56,918 bases of DNA from CAYNHF01 sp964397045 (GTDB lineage: Bacteria > Actinomycetota > Acidimicrobiia > Spongiisociales > UBA5794), in NCBI GenBank assembly GCA_964397045.1, contig CAYNHF010000041.1, positions 1 through 56,918 on the forward strand. Direction: 5' to 3'. The notes beneath the pieces are model-generated. The model saw only the letters and a list, made by a program, of their open reading frames with translations, ran no database searches and was not told the origin of the DNA. Made by a program: the position numbers and the translations under genes. Shown piece by piece: positions 1 through 7,473 of this stretch. Position 1 is the first letter of the stretch; each line of letters starts with the position of its first letter.

Positions 1-111
1 ATGTCCACCGTGCACGCCAACACGCCAGAAGAAGCACTGTGGCGGCTGGAGACCCTGGCGCTGTCTCGAGAGAGCCGAGCTGATCCCATCGGGCCGCGGT
101 GCCAAGTTTGA
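1..111 (+). pseudogene. CpaF/TadA-type secretion ATPase fragment
   Basis: The first 36 codons read in frame from the left edge and match the STVHANTPEEALWRLETLAL signature of CpaF/TadA/VirB11-family pilus-assembly ATPases, a segment just C-terminal of the Walker B region. In an intact protein roughly another 100 residues would follow. Here the similarity ends after about 24 residues and the frame hits a TGA. The ATG at position 1 is an internal Met of the family motif, not a real start, so the rest of the gene may lie upstream of the window. I read this as a 3'-truncated copy whose break is associated with the tRNA-fragment boundary at 246-290. A functional protein is unlikely. Confidence 0.6.
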
Positions 112-134
112 TAACGCTCGATAACGAGCTGCAT

Positions 135-162
135 GGGACGGGGTGGGATGGAACGGGATGGG
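135..162 (+). other. G-rich tract, possible G-quadruplex
   Basis: Five runs of three or four G (135-137, 140-143, 145-147, 155-157, 160-162) are separated by loops of one to seven bases. This meets the usual G4 motif definition. It lies between the CpaF fragment and the tRNA fragment. A short palindrome with arms GCTCG and CGAGC (116-129) sits just upstream. Folding is inferred. Confidence 0.35.
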
Positions 163-245
163 AGGTGACAAGACCAAATTGATCCTCCCAGCTAGAGGGG
201 ACATTCTGGGACTCGAAGGGACTCGCCAGCACGGCCCCATTCGAT

Positions 246-290
<45 letters not shown>

Positions 291-294
291 ACGA

Positions 295-318
295 AGACCC
301 TTGCGCTGCAGGGGTTTT
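295..318 (+). terminator. Rho-independent terminator behind tRNA fragment
   Basis: An eight-pair stem (ACCCTTGC with GCAGGGGT, one U-G pair) closes the triloop GCT and is followed by TTTC. It sits five bases after the tRNA 3' end, where a tRNA gene terminator is expected. It therefore looks like original chromosomal tRNA flank. Confidence 0.55.
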
Positions 319-631
319 CGGCGTTTCGAAGGCCTCTCGAATCTCGCCATGGATGATCGTTCCAGCGTGCGGGACGAGGAGCACGGTACTGCGGTCCCGA
401 TTGATGATGGCCACTGCCGGTAGCGTTGACCGGGCCCGTCAGATGGGTGAACCGGTTGGCGCCCGGTGGGTTCCTTGATGCCATGCCCCCTTGGGGTCAC
501 CAGAATCGGCTGAACCCGCCAGCCACTGGGCAGCCAGGCAGGCGATTGCGTCGAGCCCCGCGAGTGCCCCCCCGTCAGCATCCCCGGGGCGGCTCGTGCG
601 CGGTCGCATGTAGCCGACGCGACCAACCGGG
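319..631. other. Intergenic region, no supported gene
   Basis: Several overlapping open frames exist on both strands, but none shows family similarity or a convincing ribosome-binding site. It separates the tRNA scar from the end of the beta-propeller gene. Confidence 0.5.
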
Positions 632-1579
632 TCAGTTGAGCTCGACCCGGAACACCTTGTATGGCCCCGCCATCGACCCAAAGCGAGCGTCGACGGCGTA
701 GAGGGCGCTGCCGAACAGGCCTGCAGTCGTCGGGGTCTCGGAGCCAACGACGGGATACACCGCCATGACCGTTCCAGTTGAGCCATCCGGAGCAATCCGA
801 ACCGCGGTGATCTGGGACACTGCGTTCTCGACCACGTAGATGGTCGTGCCGCGTCGGATCAGGCCGTCGTTACCCACGAGGGGCGCGCCGATTTCGATGG
901 CCTCGGCATCTCCCGTGGTCGGGTCAACTGCAAACAACACTTCTCCGACCGTGTGGCCCACGACGAGGCCCTTGCCGTTGGGCAGGGACTCGATGCCATT
1001 GAGGTTCGGGAACGTCACGTCGGGCGCGTCCACCGGCAGCTCAGAGACTGCAGACGCGTCGGGCAGGGTCCCACCCGGGCCGAGCGGTACGACGAAGAGC
1101 CGCGGCGTACCCTCGAACACGAGGGCGCCCGGGTCGGGATCATTGGCGGTTCCAGAGTCGGTGAAGTAAGCGGCCTCTTTGGTGACGACGACATCGTTGA
1201 TGAAGGATGTGAACGGGGTTGTGAAGGAGTAGGCGGCGAGCTGTTCGCCCGTCACCCCGTCGTACACCCGGCCGGTTCCGGAGGGTCCCCCGGCGACCCA
1301 GATGCGCTCACGGTTGTCGACCTCGATGCCGACAGTCGTGAACGGGCCGGCGGGTTCGACGACGACGGCGCCCTCGCCGGTCCGCAGATCGCCCTTGTAG
1401 ACCGAGCCGTCCGCCAATGAGCCCACGTAGAACGTCGAGCCCTCGCCAACGGCGATCCCTTCCGGGAAGAAGCCGGCCGGCAGGTCGATCTCGTCCGGGA
1501 ACTGCTCAGAAGCCGCAGCCGGAAGCGCCACTAGGAGCATTCCAACCACCGCAGTTAGCGCAACGAATTTCCGCATCAT
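632..1579 (-). CDS. Secreted NHL/SMP-30-like beta-propeller protein
   Basis: The product is a 315-residue protein with a Sec signal peptide (MMRKF followed by a hydrophobic run ending in ALPAAA). The mature part has repeating blade-like segments of the ScyD/SMP-30/NHL type, with turns such as GIAVGEG, WVAGGPSGTGRVYDG, FPNLNGIESLPNGKGLVV and GVYIAG-like glycine-rich hairpins. I chose the ATG pair at 1579 because GGGAAGG lies just upstream and the signal peptide starts there. A longer open frame exists but its N-terminus is not protein-like. Family members include extracytoplasmic lactonases and ligand-binding propellers, and no catalytic set can be assigned here. It is probably exported and monocistronic. 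Confidence 0.7.
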   Translation of the reverse strand: MMRKFVALTAVVGMLLVALPAAASEQFPDEIDLPAGFFPEGIAVGEGSTFYVGSLADGSVYKGDLRTGEGAVVVEPAGPFTTVGIEVDNRERIWVAGGPSGTGRVYDGVTGEQLAAYSFTTPFTSFINDVVVTKEAAYFTDSGTANDPDPGALVFEGTPRLFVVPLGPGGTLPDASAVSELPVDAPDVTFPNLNGIESLPNGKGLVVGHTVGEVLFAVDPTTGDAEAIEIGAPLVGNDGLIRRGTTIYVVENAVSQITAVRIAPDGSTGTVMAVYPVVGSETPTTAGLFGSALYAVDARFGSMAGPYKVFRVELN

Positions 1580-2038
1580 CCCACCTTCCCTCGAGGACGC
1601 TACCCAGCGTAGCCAATACGGAGGGGTTGGCTTGACGCGCGACCCACTGCCGCTCTCATCGGTTTCTCGGCTGGATTGAACGCGGTTTCTGACAGAAATC
1701 GCAGACACGTGATCGAGATCGTGCGGTTCGCAAACATGCTCATGTCTCTTCTGGTGCAGTTCCTCACCTTCATCGAGCCGGGCCGGCTCACCCGCGATGG
1801 CACGACTCGAGACACGCACTTCGGGGTCGAGGCGAGATCTGCCATCGAAGCGGCGGCAGACACGGACTTCGAGTTGACCGACGAGGACGATCTGGGTCAG
1901 TCTGAACCGCAGGGGAAGGGGGGCGGAGCCGGAAGTCGTCCGTGGTGTCGGCTACCAGGTGGCGGAGTGTGGTGCGACACGTCACCCGGTGGCGTCAGTG
2001 ACGGCAGGTACGGGTGGCGCACATGCGCCGGCGTGGTG
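1580..2038. other. Intergenic region with decayed sequence
   Basis: About 460 bases separate two minus-strand genes. Apart from the response-regulator remnant at 1857-1963, I see no gene. The promoter for the beta-propeller gene should lie near 1580-1700, but I could not pick boxes with confidence. Confidence 0.4.
1857..1963 (+). pseudogene. Remnant of OmpR-family response regulator DNA-binding domain
   Basis: From 1881 one frame reads TIWVSLNRRGRGAEPEVVRG followed by VGYQVA. This matches the end of the winged-helix domain of OmpR/PhoB regulators (HVSRLRRKLG...IRTVRGVGYRL). The segment just before it, in a different frame, reads DTDFELTD, which fits the preceding turn of the same domain. The join therefore needs a frameshift at about 1880, and nothing recognisable of the receiver domain remains upstream. 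I infer a decayed gene fragment. The match is short, so chance similarity is possible. Confidence 0.4.
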
Positions 2039-2506
2039 TCAAGCCGTCTGCTCGCTGGACGGTTCGTATCCAACGAGTGCCCCACCGAAGCTGGTTCGTA
2101 GATGCACAGTCACCTTGGGACCATCAGGGGAGATCTCGGTTCCGGAATCAAGCCTGACCTCGACTTGGGAAGATTTCGTCTCCTCGACGACCTCAACGTT
2201 CCAGTCCCTTCTTACCAGTACGGCGGTGCCGCCCAGCAGGGTGGATACGTCGACGACGGTGCCCCCTTCGGCCGGTTGCGCCGCGCGCAGATCGATGGTT
2301 GCTCCCGCCATCACGACGTGGGCTTTGACCTGTCGCAGCGATGTGGACCGTGGAACGAAGGTGGGGCTGTCCCAGAACGTGTGAAACTCCACGTCATCGG
2401 CTGTCAGGTCGCGGGTTGTCTTCGAGCGTGTGATGGCCCGAGCTACTGCCCACACGAGCGTGTTGAGGACGATAAATCCGAGAACCCATTTGAGTATGCG
2501 TCGCAT
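2039..2506 (-). CDS. Membrane-anchored LiaF-like (toastrack) protein
   Basis: The product is a 155-residue protein. An N-terminal membrane segment (about residues 5-25, ILKWVLGFIVLNTLVWAVA) is followed by a linker and a C-terminal beta-rich domain resembling the LiaF/DUF2154 cell-envelope stress domain: VKAHVVMAGATIDLR, then VDVSTLLGGTAVLVRRDWNV. In Firmicutes such domains inhibit or sense LiaRS-type two-component systems. Here no histidine kinase is adjacent, although a decayed response-regulator fragment lies about 75 bases downstream of its stop on the other strand. The role is inferred as envelope-associated. The family call is moderately sure and the function is unknown. Confidence 0.65.
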   Translation of the reverse strand: MRRILKWVLGFIVLNTLVWAVARAITRSKTTRDLTADDVEFHTFWDSPTFVPRSTSLRQVKAHVVMAGATIDLRAAQPAEGGTVVDVSTLLGGTAVLVRRDWNVEVVEETKSSQVEVRLDSGTEISPDGPKVTVHLRTSFGGALVGYEPSSEQTA

Positions 2507-2679
2507 GATTCGACCTTACCGGATCTCAGCCGTCCAGTTTGCGCGGTTCTATGGGAACGCGGCGCGGGTCCGCCGAGTTGCGTAGGGTTGGGCGTGGGCA
2601 AGAGGGAACAGGACCCGTCCACCACCGTCCCTCGTTGTCTGAGACGCGTAGCAAAGCTTGGTTCAGAGGAGATCGTCAG

Positions 2680-3117
2680 ATGCAGATGAACATGTCTGTG
2701 GACATAGAAGCCCAACCAGAGGCTGTATGGCCATATCTAGTTGAGCCAGAAAAGGCAATGCAGTGGTACACCATGTTGAAGAAGTTCGAGTATGAGAGCG
2801 ACGGTCCAGGACCACACTCCACCTTCTACTGGGAGGAGGACGTTCGTGGAAAGATCTACTCGAACCACTTCCAAACCACAGAATGGGTCGAGAATCGGGT
2901 CTTTGCCTTCGAAATGACCTCAGGCAACTTCTTCAAGAGCTATGCGGAACGTTGGGAAATCGAACCGACCGGTCAAGGATGTCGGTTCTCGTTCAACGAC
3001 ACGATGGAGTTTCCGTACGGGGCGTGGGGAAAGGTCATGGGCTTCTTTGGCGAGCGGATGGCCAAGAAGTCAAGCCAGGCGATCCTCCAGAACCTCAAGC
3101 AGCTAGCCGAGGCATAG
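2680..3117 (+). CDS. SRPBCC (START-like) family protein
   Basis: The product is a 145-residue protein with the SRPBCC/polyketide-cyclase pattern. It has an opening strand MNMSVDIEAQPEAVWPYLVE, a middle block around WEEDVRGKIYSNHFQTTEW and VFAFEMTSG, and a long C-terminal helix FGERMAKKSSQAILQNLKQL. These helix-grip domains bind hydrophobic ligands or lipids. The ATG at 2680 is preceded by AGAGGAG at ideal spacing, so the upstream open frame is excluded. No operon partner is seen. The ligand cannot be inferred. Confidence 0.75.
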   Translation: MQMNMSVDIEAQPEAVWPYLVEPEKAMQWYTMLKKFEYESDGPGPHSTFYWEEDVRGKIYSNHFQTTEWVENRVFAFEMTSGNFFKSYAERWEIEPTGQGCRFSFNDTMEFPYGAWGKVMGFFGERMAKKSSQAILQNLKQLAEA

Positions 3118-3477
3118 TCAGGACGTCCACAGCTTCAACACCCGCCCCAACCGGCGGGGAGGGACGATGCCGCATGTCATGTCCACACGCTCAGAGCGGT
3201 GGGGACCCGTCAGCGGCGAGTTAGCCATATGTGCCTCGATAGGCGGGGTGTGTGATGTTGTCGCCTGCTGGGCATTCATGACAGAGGGTCGCCGATCCAT
3301 CGCACCTGTTGGATCAACCAGGTCCCGTCGGATCCGAGGGGCCGGTACCTCGAGAATCCGCTTAGATCGACCCGATAGATACTCGGTGAGTTCGTCAGGC
3401 AGCAGGTGATGCGAACGGCGCGGCATCCGATCCTAGAGTGCTCGAGCGCCTTGATCCGTCAGAAGGGGCAGCAGGAG
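3118..3477. other. Intergenic region, only a doubtful ORF
   Basis: A 102-codon open frame on the minus strand (3118-3426) fills most of this gap. It has no recognisable domain, no clear ribosome-binding site and no strong third-position GC bias, so I do not call it a gene. The promoter of the SnoaL-like gene should be here. Confidence 0.4.
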
Positions 3478-3852
3478 ATGGGCTCAGCAAGGCCGGAACT
3501 CGTCAGCAAGTCGCTTGTTGCGTTTCTCCGGAAAGGTGATCTCGACGGAGTGATGGGCCTCTACGAAGCGAACGCAGCGTTTGTCGATTTCGACGGAGTA
3601 GCCAGGGGTTTGCCCGCCATCCGGGCTGCGCATGAGCGCTTCCTGAACTCGGGCCATACCTTGACGTTGAACGACCAGGTTGTTTTCGAAGCGGAAGATA
3701 TCGCGTTGGTGCACTGGTCTTGGACGGTAGATCGCGTTGATGGGCACTCGATGGAAGGTGTCAGTGCCGAGGTGCTTCGACGACAGGCAGACGGCAGCTG
3801 GAGATTCATCATCGACAACTCGGATGGGTCGGCACTGGTTGGCGTCTTCTGA
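3478..3852 (+). CDS. SnoaL-like/NTF2-fold protein
   Basis: The product is a 124-residue protein with the NTF2-like YybH/SnoaL pattern: SLVAFLRKGDLDGVMGLYEA, then NAAFVDFDGVARGLPAIRAA, a strand ALVHWSWTVDR and a closing DGSWRFIIDNSDG. Such proteins are cyclases, isomerases or ligand-binding folds, and the activity here cannot be predicted. I start at 3478 because the domain begins right there. GAAGGGG lies about ten bases upstream and AGGAG directly abuts the ATG. An earlier in-frame start at 3406 would add a non-homologous leader. A second, broken SnoaL-like gene lies at 44114-44502. Confidence 0.7.
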   Translation: MGSARPELVSKSLVAFLRKGDLDGVMGLYEANAAFVDFDGVARGLPAIRAAHERFLNSGHTLTLNDQVVFEAEDIALVHWSWTVDRVDGHSMEGVSAEVLRRQADGSWRFIIDNSDGSALVGVF

Positions 3853-4162
3853 TACTGGAGCGATCAATTCGGCCGGGTCGACCCGATGGTCCGATCGACG
3901 CCGGATCACCGAGCTTCGACATCGCCACGCCGTGCACGCTGGCGCGTCGTGGCCCGTTGGATCTCGTTCTCGAGATTCCCTTTGTCCAATGAAGATGTGG
4001 TTGCCCGGATCCATGGTGCATATCGTTCCGAATCGATCGCGACAAGAGTCGACGAGCTCGGCGATCGCCTACCGCGGCATGTACTCCAATGCCCTCTGGA
4101 GCATCCTCCAGATGATCGGCACACTCGAAGTGCGTGTCTCCGTGCTGCGGCGGGCCGAACCT
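3853..4162. other. Intergenic region downstream of hydrogenase operon
   Basis: About 310 bases lie between the converging SnoaL-like and hypA genes. No reading frame shows family similarity and no strong terminator hairpin was found. Confidence 0.4.
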
Positions 4163-4486
4163 CTAAGCCACGGTTCCATGCCCGCTCGGATGCGGTGGTA
4201 GCTCCTCGGCGATATCGATAGCGGTCACGGCTGCCCCGCTGCCTGAGATCGTGGACTGGGCAGCACACGCCGCGCACAGATCCGGCGGCCTTTCGACGTC
4301 GAGGACCGCCGTCGCGGCCTCGGTTCCGGTGGCGGCGATGGTGAAGGCGTCCCTCAGGATCAGCGGATCGATGTGGTTGTGCTCGCCCACGACGACGTGG
4401 ACCCGGTGGAGGCGTTGTCCTCCGTGCGTGGCCAACGCCTGCAGGCTGGCCGCCACGATCTCCTCGGCAAGTGCGAGCTCGTGCAT
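4163..4486 (-). CDS. hypA: HypA-like hydrogenase nickel chaperone, atypical zinc site
   Basis: The product is a 107-residue HypA homologue that would deliver nickel to the large subunit encoded just upstream. The conserved start MHELALAEEIV keeps the Ni-binding His2 and Glu3. The helix and strand VHVVVGEHNHIDP and the DAFTIAATGTEA segment also fit. The zinc loop is abnormal: only one CxxC pair (C71, C74) remains, and the second pair expected about 12 residues later is replaced by an ISGSG-containing stretch. The length is slightly short of the usual 113-118. Its ATG overlaps the TGA of the large-subunit gene (TGATG), implying translational coupling. It is the last gene of the operon. Confidence 0.8.
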   Translation of the reverse strand: MHELALAEEIVAASLQALATHGGQRLHRVHVVVGEHNHIDPLILRDAFTIAATGTEAATAVLDVERPPDLCAACAAQSTISGSGAAVTAIDIAEELPPHPSGHGTVA

Positions 4487-5964
4487 CAGTCTCGCTGTCC
4501 TGCGGAGAGCACAGTGCCATCCGCGGCGCGCACCCGGACGACCAGAGGCATCTTCCCCGGCAGGCTATGGGTGGCGCATGCGAAGCACGGGTCGTAGGCA
4601 CGGAACGCCATTTCAATCTTGTTCAGGACCCCCTCGGTCACCTCGACTCCCTCGCGGATGAGTCCTTGGGCAGCCTTCTTGATCGACATGCTGATCGGGG
4701 CGTGGTTGTTGGTGGTGCCGACGACGAGGTTGACCTGCTCGAGGATTCCCTGCTCGTCGGTGACGTAGTGGTGGATCAGCGTGCCCCGGGGCGCCTCGAG
4801 CGATCCGACACCCTCGGTCGGGGTCGCGGTGGGGATGGTTCGAATATCGGGATTCGTGAGCTCCTCGTTTCGGGCGAGTTGTATCGTGCGTTCGGCTGCG
4901 TAGACAAGTTCGATTACGCGCGCCCAGTGGGTGGCGAGTGTCTGGTGGACGGGTGTCGATCCGCTCCCGTCACCGGTGAGGGTTTGAAAGAAGCGCTCAT
5001 ATTCGGCCTGAGCGAGCGGTGTCGCCATGCCTGCCGACACGTTCAGCCGTGCCAGTGGGGTCGCTCGGTAGACCCCACTGTCTGGGCCCTCCTCGAAGCC
5101 GTGCCAACCCTTCGCCTTCAGGAACGGGTATTTGAGGTAGGTCCAGGGCTCCACGTGCTCGGCGATGTGCTGCAGGTAATCCCGGGGGTGGTATTTGATG
5201 ACCTCGGTGCCTTCGGGATCGACGACCCGGACCATCCCGTCGTAGAAGTTCGGGTGGTTGTTCTCGTCGACCGTTCCCATGGAGTGGAGCCGGTGGGTGT
5301 ATGTATCGGAGAGGATCAGATCGAGATACGCCTGGTTGGCGAGGACCACGTCTTCGAGGATCGAGAGGGTGAACTTCGCCGCCTCCATCAGTTGCTCAGC
5401 ACGCTCGATGATCTCGGCGCGTTCTTCCTCAGTCACGCCCTTGGTCACCCCACCGGGGATCGAGGTGACCATGTGGATGGTCTTGCCGCCGAGGATCTTG
5501 ACGATGTCGTGAGCGGCGGCTCGGGCTGCGATGACGACCTTGCCGGTATCGATCCCCAGCTTGTGGATCATGCCGAGGATGTTGCGCTCCGCCGGGGGCG
5601 CCTCGGGGCCCATCACGAAGTCTGGTCCTCCGAGGATGAAGAAGTGAGTGAGGTGGTCTCCTGTGATGAACGCCGAGTACAACAACTCGCGGAGCATTCG
5701 GGCCGTCGGAGGGATGTCCACGCGGTAGACATCGTCGCATGCCTTGGCAGACGCCAGGTGGTGCGCCTCGCTACACACGCCACAGATCCGAGAGGTGATG
5801 CGAGGCATCTCCTCCACCGGCCTCCCGACACAGAATGCCTCGAACCCGCGCAATTCGGGAACGATGAAGAAGCAGTCGGCAACTTCGCCCGCGTCATCGA
5901 GGAAGATGTCGATCTTGCCGTGACCTTCAAGTCGGGTGATCGGGTCGATCTTGATGCGTTTCAT
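4486..5964 (-). CDS. mvhA: [NiFe]-hydrogenase large subunit, group 3 (MvhA-like)
   Basis: The product is a 492-residue catalytic subunit. Both Ni-binding motifs are intact: RICGVC at residues 59-64 and DPCFACATH near 458-466. The N-terminus KIDPITRLEGHGKI is classic for the family. After the last His there is a 26-residue tail (SLPGKMPLVV...), the usual target of the maturation protease encoded at the other end of the operon. The motifs fit cytosolic group 3 enzymes (F420-non-reducing or methyl-viologen type) rather than membrane uptake enzymes. The start at 5964 overlaps the small-subunit stop by four bases (ATGA). It should work with MvhG and MvhD and the HdrABC proteins. Confidence 0.9.
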   Translation of the reverse strand: MKRIKIDPITRLEGHGKIDIFLDDAGEVADCFFIVPELRGFEAFCVGRPVEEMPRITSRICGVCSEAHHLASAKACDDVYRVDIPPTARMLRELLYSAFITGDHLTHFFILGGPDFVMGPEAPPAERNILGMIHKLGIDTGKVVIAARAAAHDIVKILGGKTIHMVTSIPGGVTKGVTEEERAEIIERAEQLMEAAKFTLSILEDVVLANQAYLDLILSDTYTHRLHSMGTVDENNHPNFYDGMVRVVDPEGTEVIKYHPRDYLQHIAEHVEPWTYLKYPFLKAKGWHGFEEGPDSGVYRATPLARLNVSAGMATPLAQAEYERFFQTLTGDGSGSTPVHQTLATHWARVIELVYAAERTIQLARNEELTNPDIRTIPTATPTEGVGSLEAPRGTLIHHYVTDEQGILEQVNLVVGTTNNHAPISMSIKKAAQGLIREGVEVTEGVLNKIEMAFRAYDPCFACATHSLPGKMPLVVRVRAADGTVLSAGQRD

Positions 5965-7013
5965 GACCGAACCTCCGGGGCGCGATACGCATCGGGCGAA
6001 CCGTTGGTGGGAACACGTCCGAGGGTCGCCCGCGCCATGGAGAACCGGTAGAAGGTCCCGATGGGGTCGACGATGCCATCGATGATCTCCTCGATCTCCT
6101 GTGGATCCTCGGAGTCGATGACCGAAGCCAGGGCGGCGATCATCTTGGTGCCCTGGTCCTTCGAGTTCGGTGGTGGGCCGTAGCATCCCCGGCACGGCAG
6201 GCCGACCGACACGCACCGACCCCCGCAACCGCTGCGCGTTGCCGGCCCCATGCAGAGAATCCCCTGGTCAAGGAGACACTGTTCAGGGTCAGGAATGACC
6301 TGGTGCAGTCTCACAAATGCGGTGATCTTCTTCTCCTCGCGTTCCAGGGGACACTCCTCGCAGCACGTCCGGTCGCCGGCTCCCAGAACGGTGCCCTTCG
6401 GCGGCAGGGGCTTCTGGTTCTGGAGGATGTCGATGACCGTCTCGAGGACCGCCCAGATCTGGTGGGCTTGCGGCGGGCATCCCGGCACCGAGTAGTCGAC
6501 GTCGACGACCTGGTCCAGGGTGCGCACTGTCTCCCAGAACACGGGAAGCTCCAGCATGCCGAACGGGGTCTCGGTCTGCTCCTGTGGTCGAACGTCCTCT
6601 GGATTATCTGTGGAGGGGGAGTCGCGGTAGTTCCAGTCCATGGTCGCGGTCCGGGTGGTGGTGTTCGACAGCGCCGGGATACACCCGTCGCAGGCGCAGG
6701 AACCGAATGCCACGAGCACCTTCGCTTTGCGACGGAGCAGTTCGGCCATGTACTCGTTGTCCGAGGTGCGGACGGCACCGTTGAACAGGCAAATGTCGAT
6801 TTCACCGTCCGCCATCGCCTCGACGTCCTTGACCTTGAAATCCACCGCCACCGGCCAGAAGACGACGTCGAACGCGGCGTCGACGTCCAGGATCTTCTCC
6901 TCTATGTCCAAGACCGCGATCTCGCAGCCTCCACAAGACGCTGCCCAGTAGAGCGCGAGCTTGGGCTTGACGCCGGTGGCTCCCGGAGCAACGGCTTCGA
7001 CCGCGACGCTCAT
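5961..7013 (-). CDS. mvhG: [NiFe]-hydrogenase small subunit, group 3 (MvhG-like)
   Basis: The product is a 350-residue iron-sulfur subunit that relays electrons from the NiFe site. The proximal-cluster motif SCGGCE (C27, C30), FGSCACDGC, VPGCPPQ and a Cys-rich C-terminal region (GILCMGPATRSGCGGRC, then GLPCRGCYG) give ligands for three clusters. There is no Tat signal, so the enzyme is cytoplasmic. The start MSVAVEA at 7013 is set by the four-base overlap with the mvhD stop. The longer open frame upstream lies inside mvhD. Length and motifs match MvhG-type small subunits. Confidence 0.88.
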   Translation of the reverse strand: MSVAVEAVAPGATGVKPKLALYWAASCGGCEIAVLDIEEKILDVDAAFDVVFWPVAVDFKVKDVEAMADGEIDICLFNGAVRTSDNEYMAELLRRKAKVLVAFGSCACDGCIPALSNTTTRTATMDWNYRDSPSTDNPEDVRPQEQTETPFGMLELPVFWETVRTLDQVVDVDYSVPGCPPQAHQIWAVLETVIDILQNQKPLPPKGTVLGAGDRTCCEECPLEREEKKITAFVRLHQVIPDPEQCLLDQGILCMGPATRSGCGGRCVSVGLPCRGCYGPPPNSKDQGTKMIAALASVIDSEDPQEIEEIIDGIVDPIGTFYRFSMARATLGRVPTNGSPDAYRAPEVRS

Positions 7014-7465
7014 GATTCCAACTCCAGCGGGCCGAGGGATCGGATCTCGCCTGCCATTCCATTGGCCGTTGCCGCCCATTGGTCACCCTCGCTGGCCGAA
7101 ACCCACACCAACCTGAGCCTTTCGGGGTCGATCCCGAACCCGGCCAACAGCCGGCGGAGGAGGTGCACTCGACGAAGTGCCTTGTAGTTTCCCTCCTGGT
7201 AGTGACAGTCCCCTGGATGGCACCCGGACACAATCACTCCGTCTGCCCCGAGTTGGTACGCCTTGGCGATGAATGTCGGGTCCATTCTTCCGGTGCACAT
7301 AATGCGGACGATGGTGACCGCCGGATCCCACTGGGTGCGAGAGATGCCGGCGAGATCTGCGCCTGTGTAGCTGCACCAGTTGCAGAGGAAGGCGACGATT
7401 CTCGGCTGCCATTCGGCCACCTTCGGGCTTCCGACTGGCGTCTCGTGTTCGGTGACCATCGTCAT
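7010..7465 (-). CDS. mvhD: MvhD-type [2Fe-2S] delta subunit
   Basis: The product is a 151-residue protein with the five conserved Cys of MvhD/FlpD: LCNWC (C28, C31), MCTGRMDP (C57) and GCHPGDCHYQEGN (C82, C87). In methanogens MvhD bridges the hydrogenase to HdrA. Its position between mvhG and hdrA fits that role. The start at 7465 is preceded by GAGGTGAG. A second ATG six bases further in (7459) has equally good spacing. The hdrA stop lies only eight bases upstream, so the genes are probably co-translated. Confidence 0.88.
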   Translation of the reverse strand: MTMVTEHETPVGSPKVAEWQPRIVAFLCNWCSYTGADLAGISRTQWDPAVTIVRIMCTGRMDPTFIAKAYQLGADGVIVSGCHPGDCHYQEGNYKALRRVHLLRRLLAGFGIDPERLRLVWVSASEGDQWAATANGMAGEIRSLGPLELES

Positions 7466-7473
7466 CTCTCACC

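Noticed and set aside
3118..3426. Minus-strand 102-codon ORF as a gene
   Set aside because: It fills the gap neatly, but has no domain, no ribosome-binding site and no strong codon bias.
4471..6051. Plus-strand ORF of 526 codons
   Set aside because: It is antisense to the hydrogenase large subunit, whose minus-strand frame has all catalytic motifs.
4486..7013. Complex I-like (NuoD/NuoB) or membrane-bound hydrogenase subunits
   Set aside because: Both Ni-binding CxxC pairs and the full set of small-subunit Cys are present, no membrane subunits are adjacent, and MvhD and Hdr genes are.
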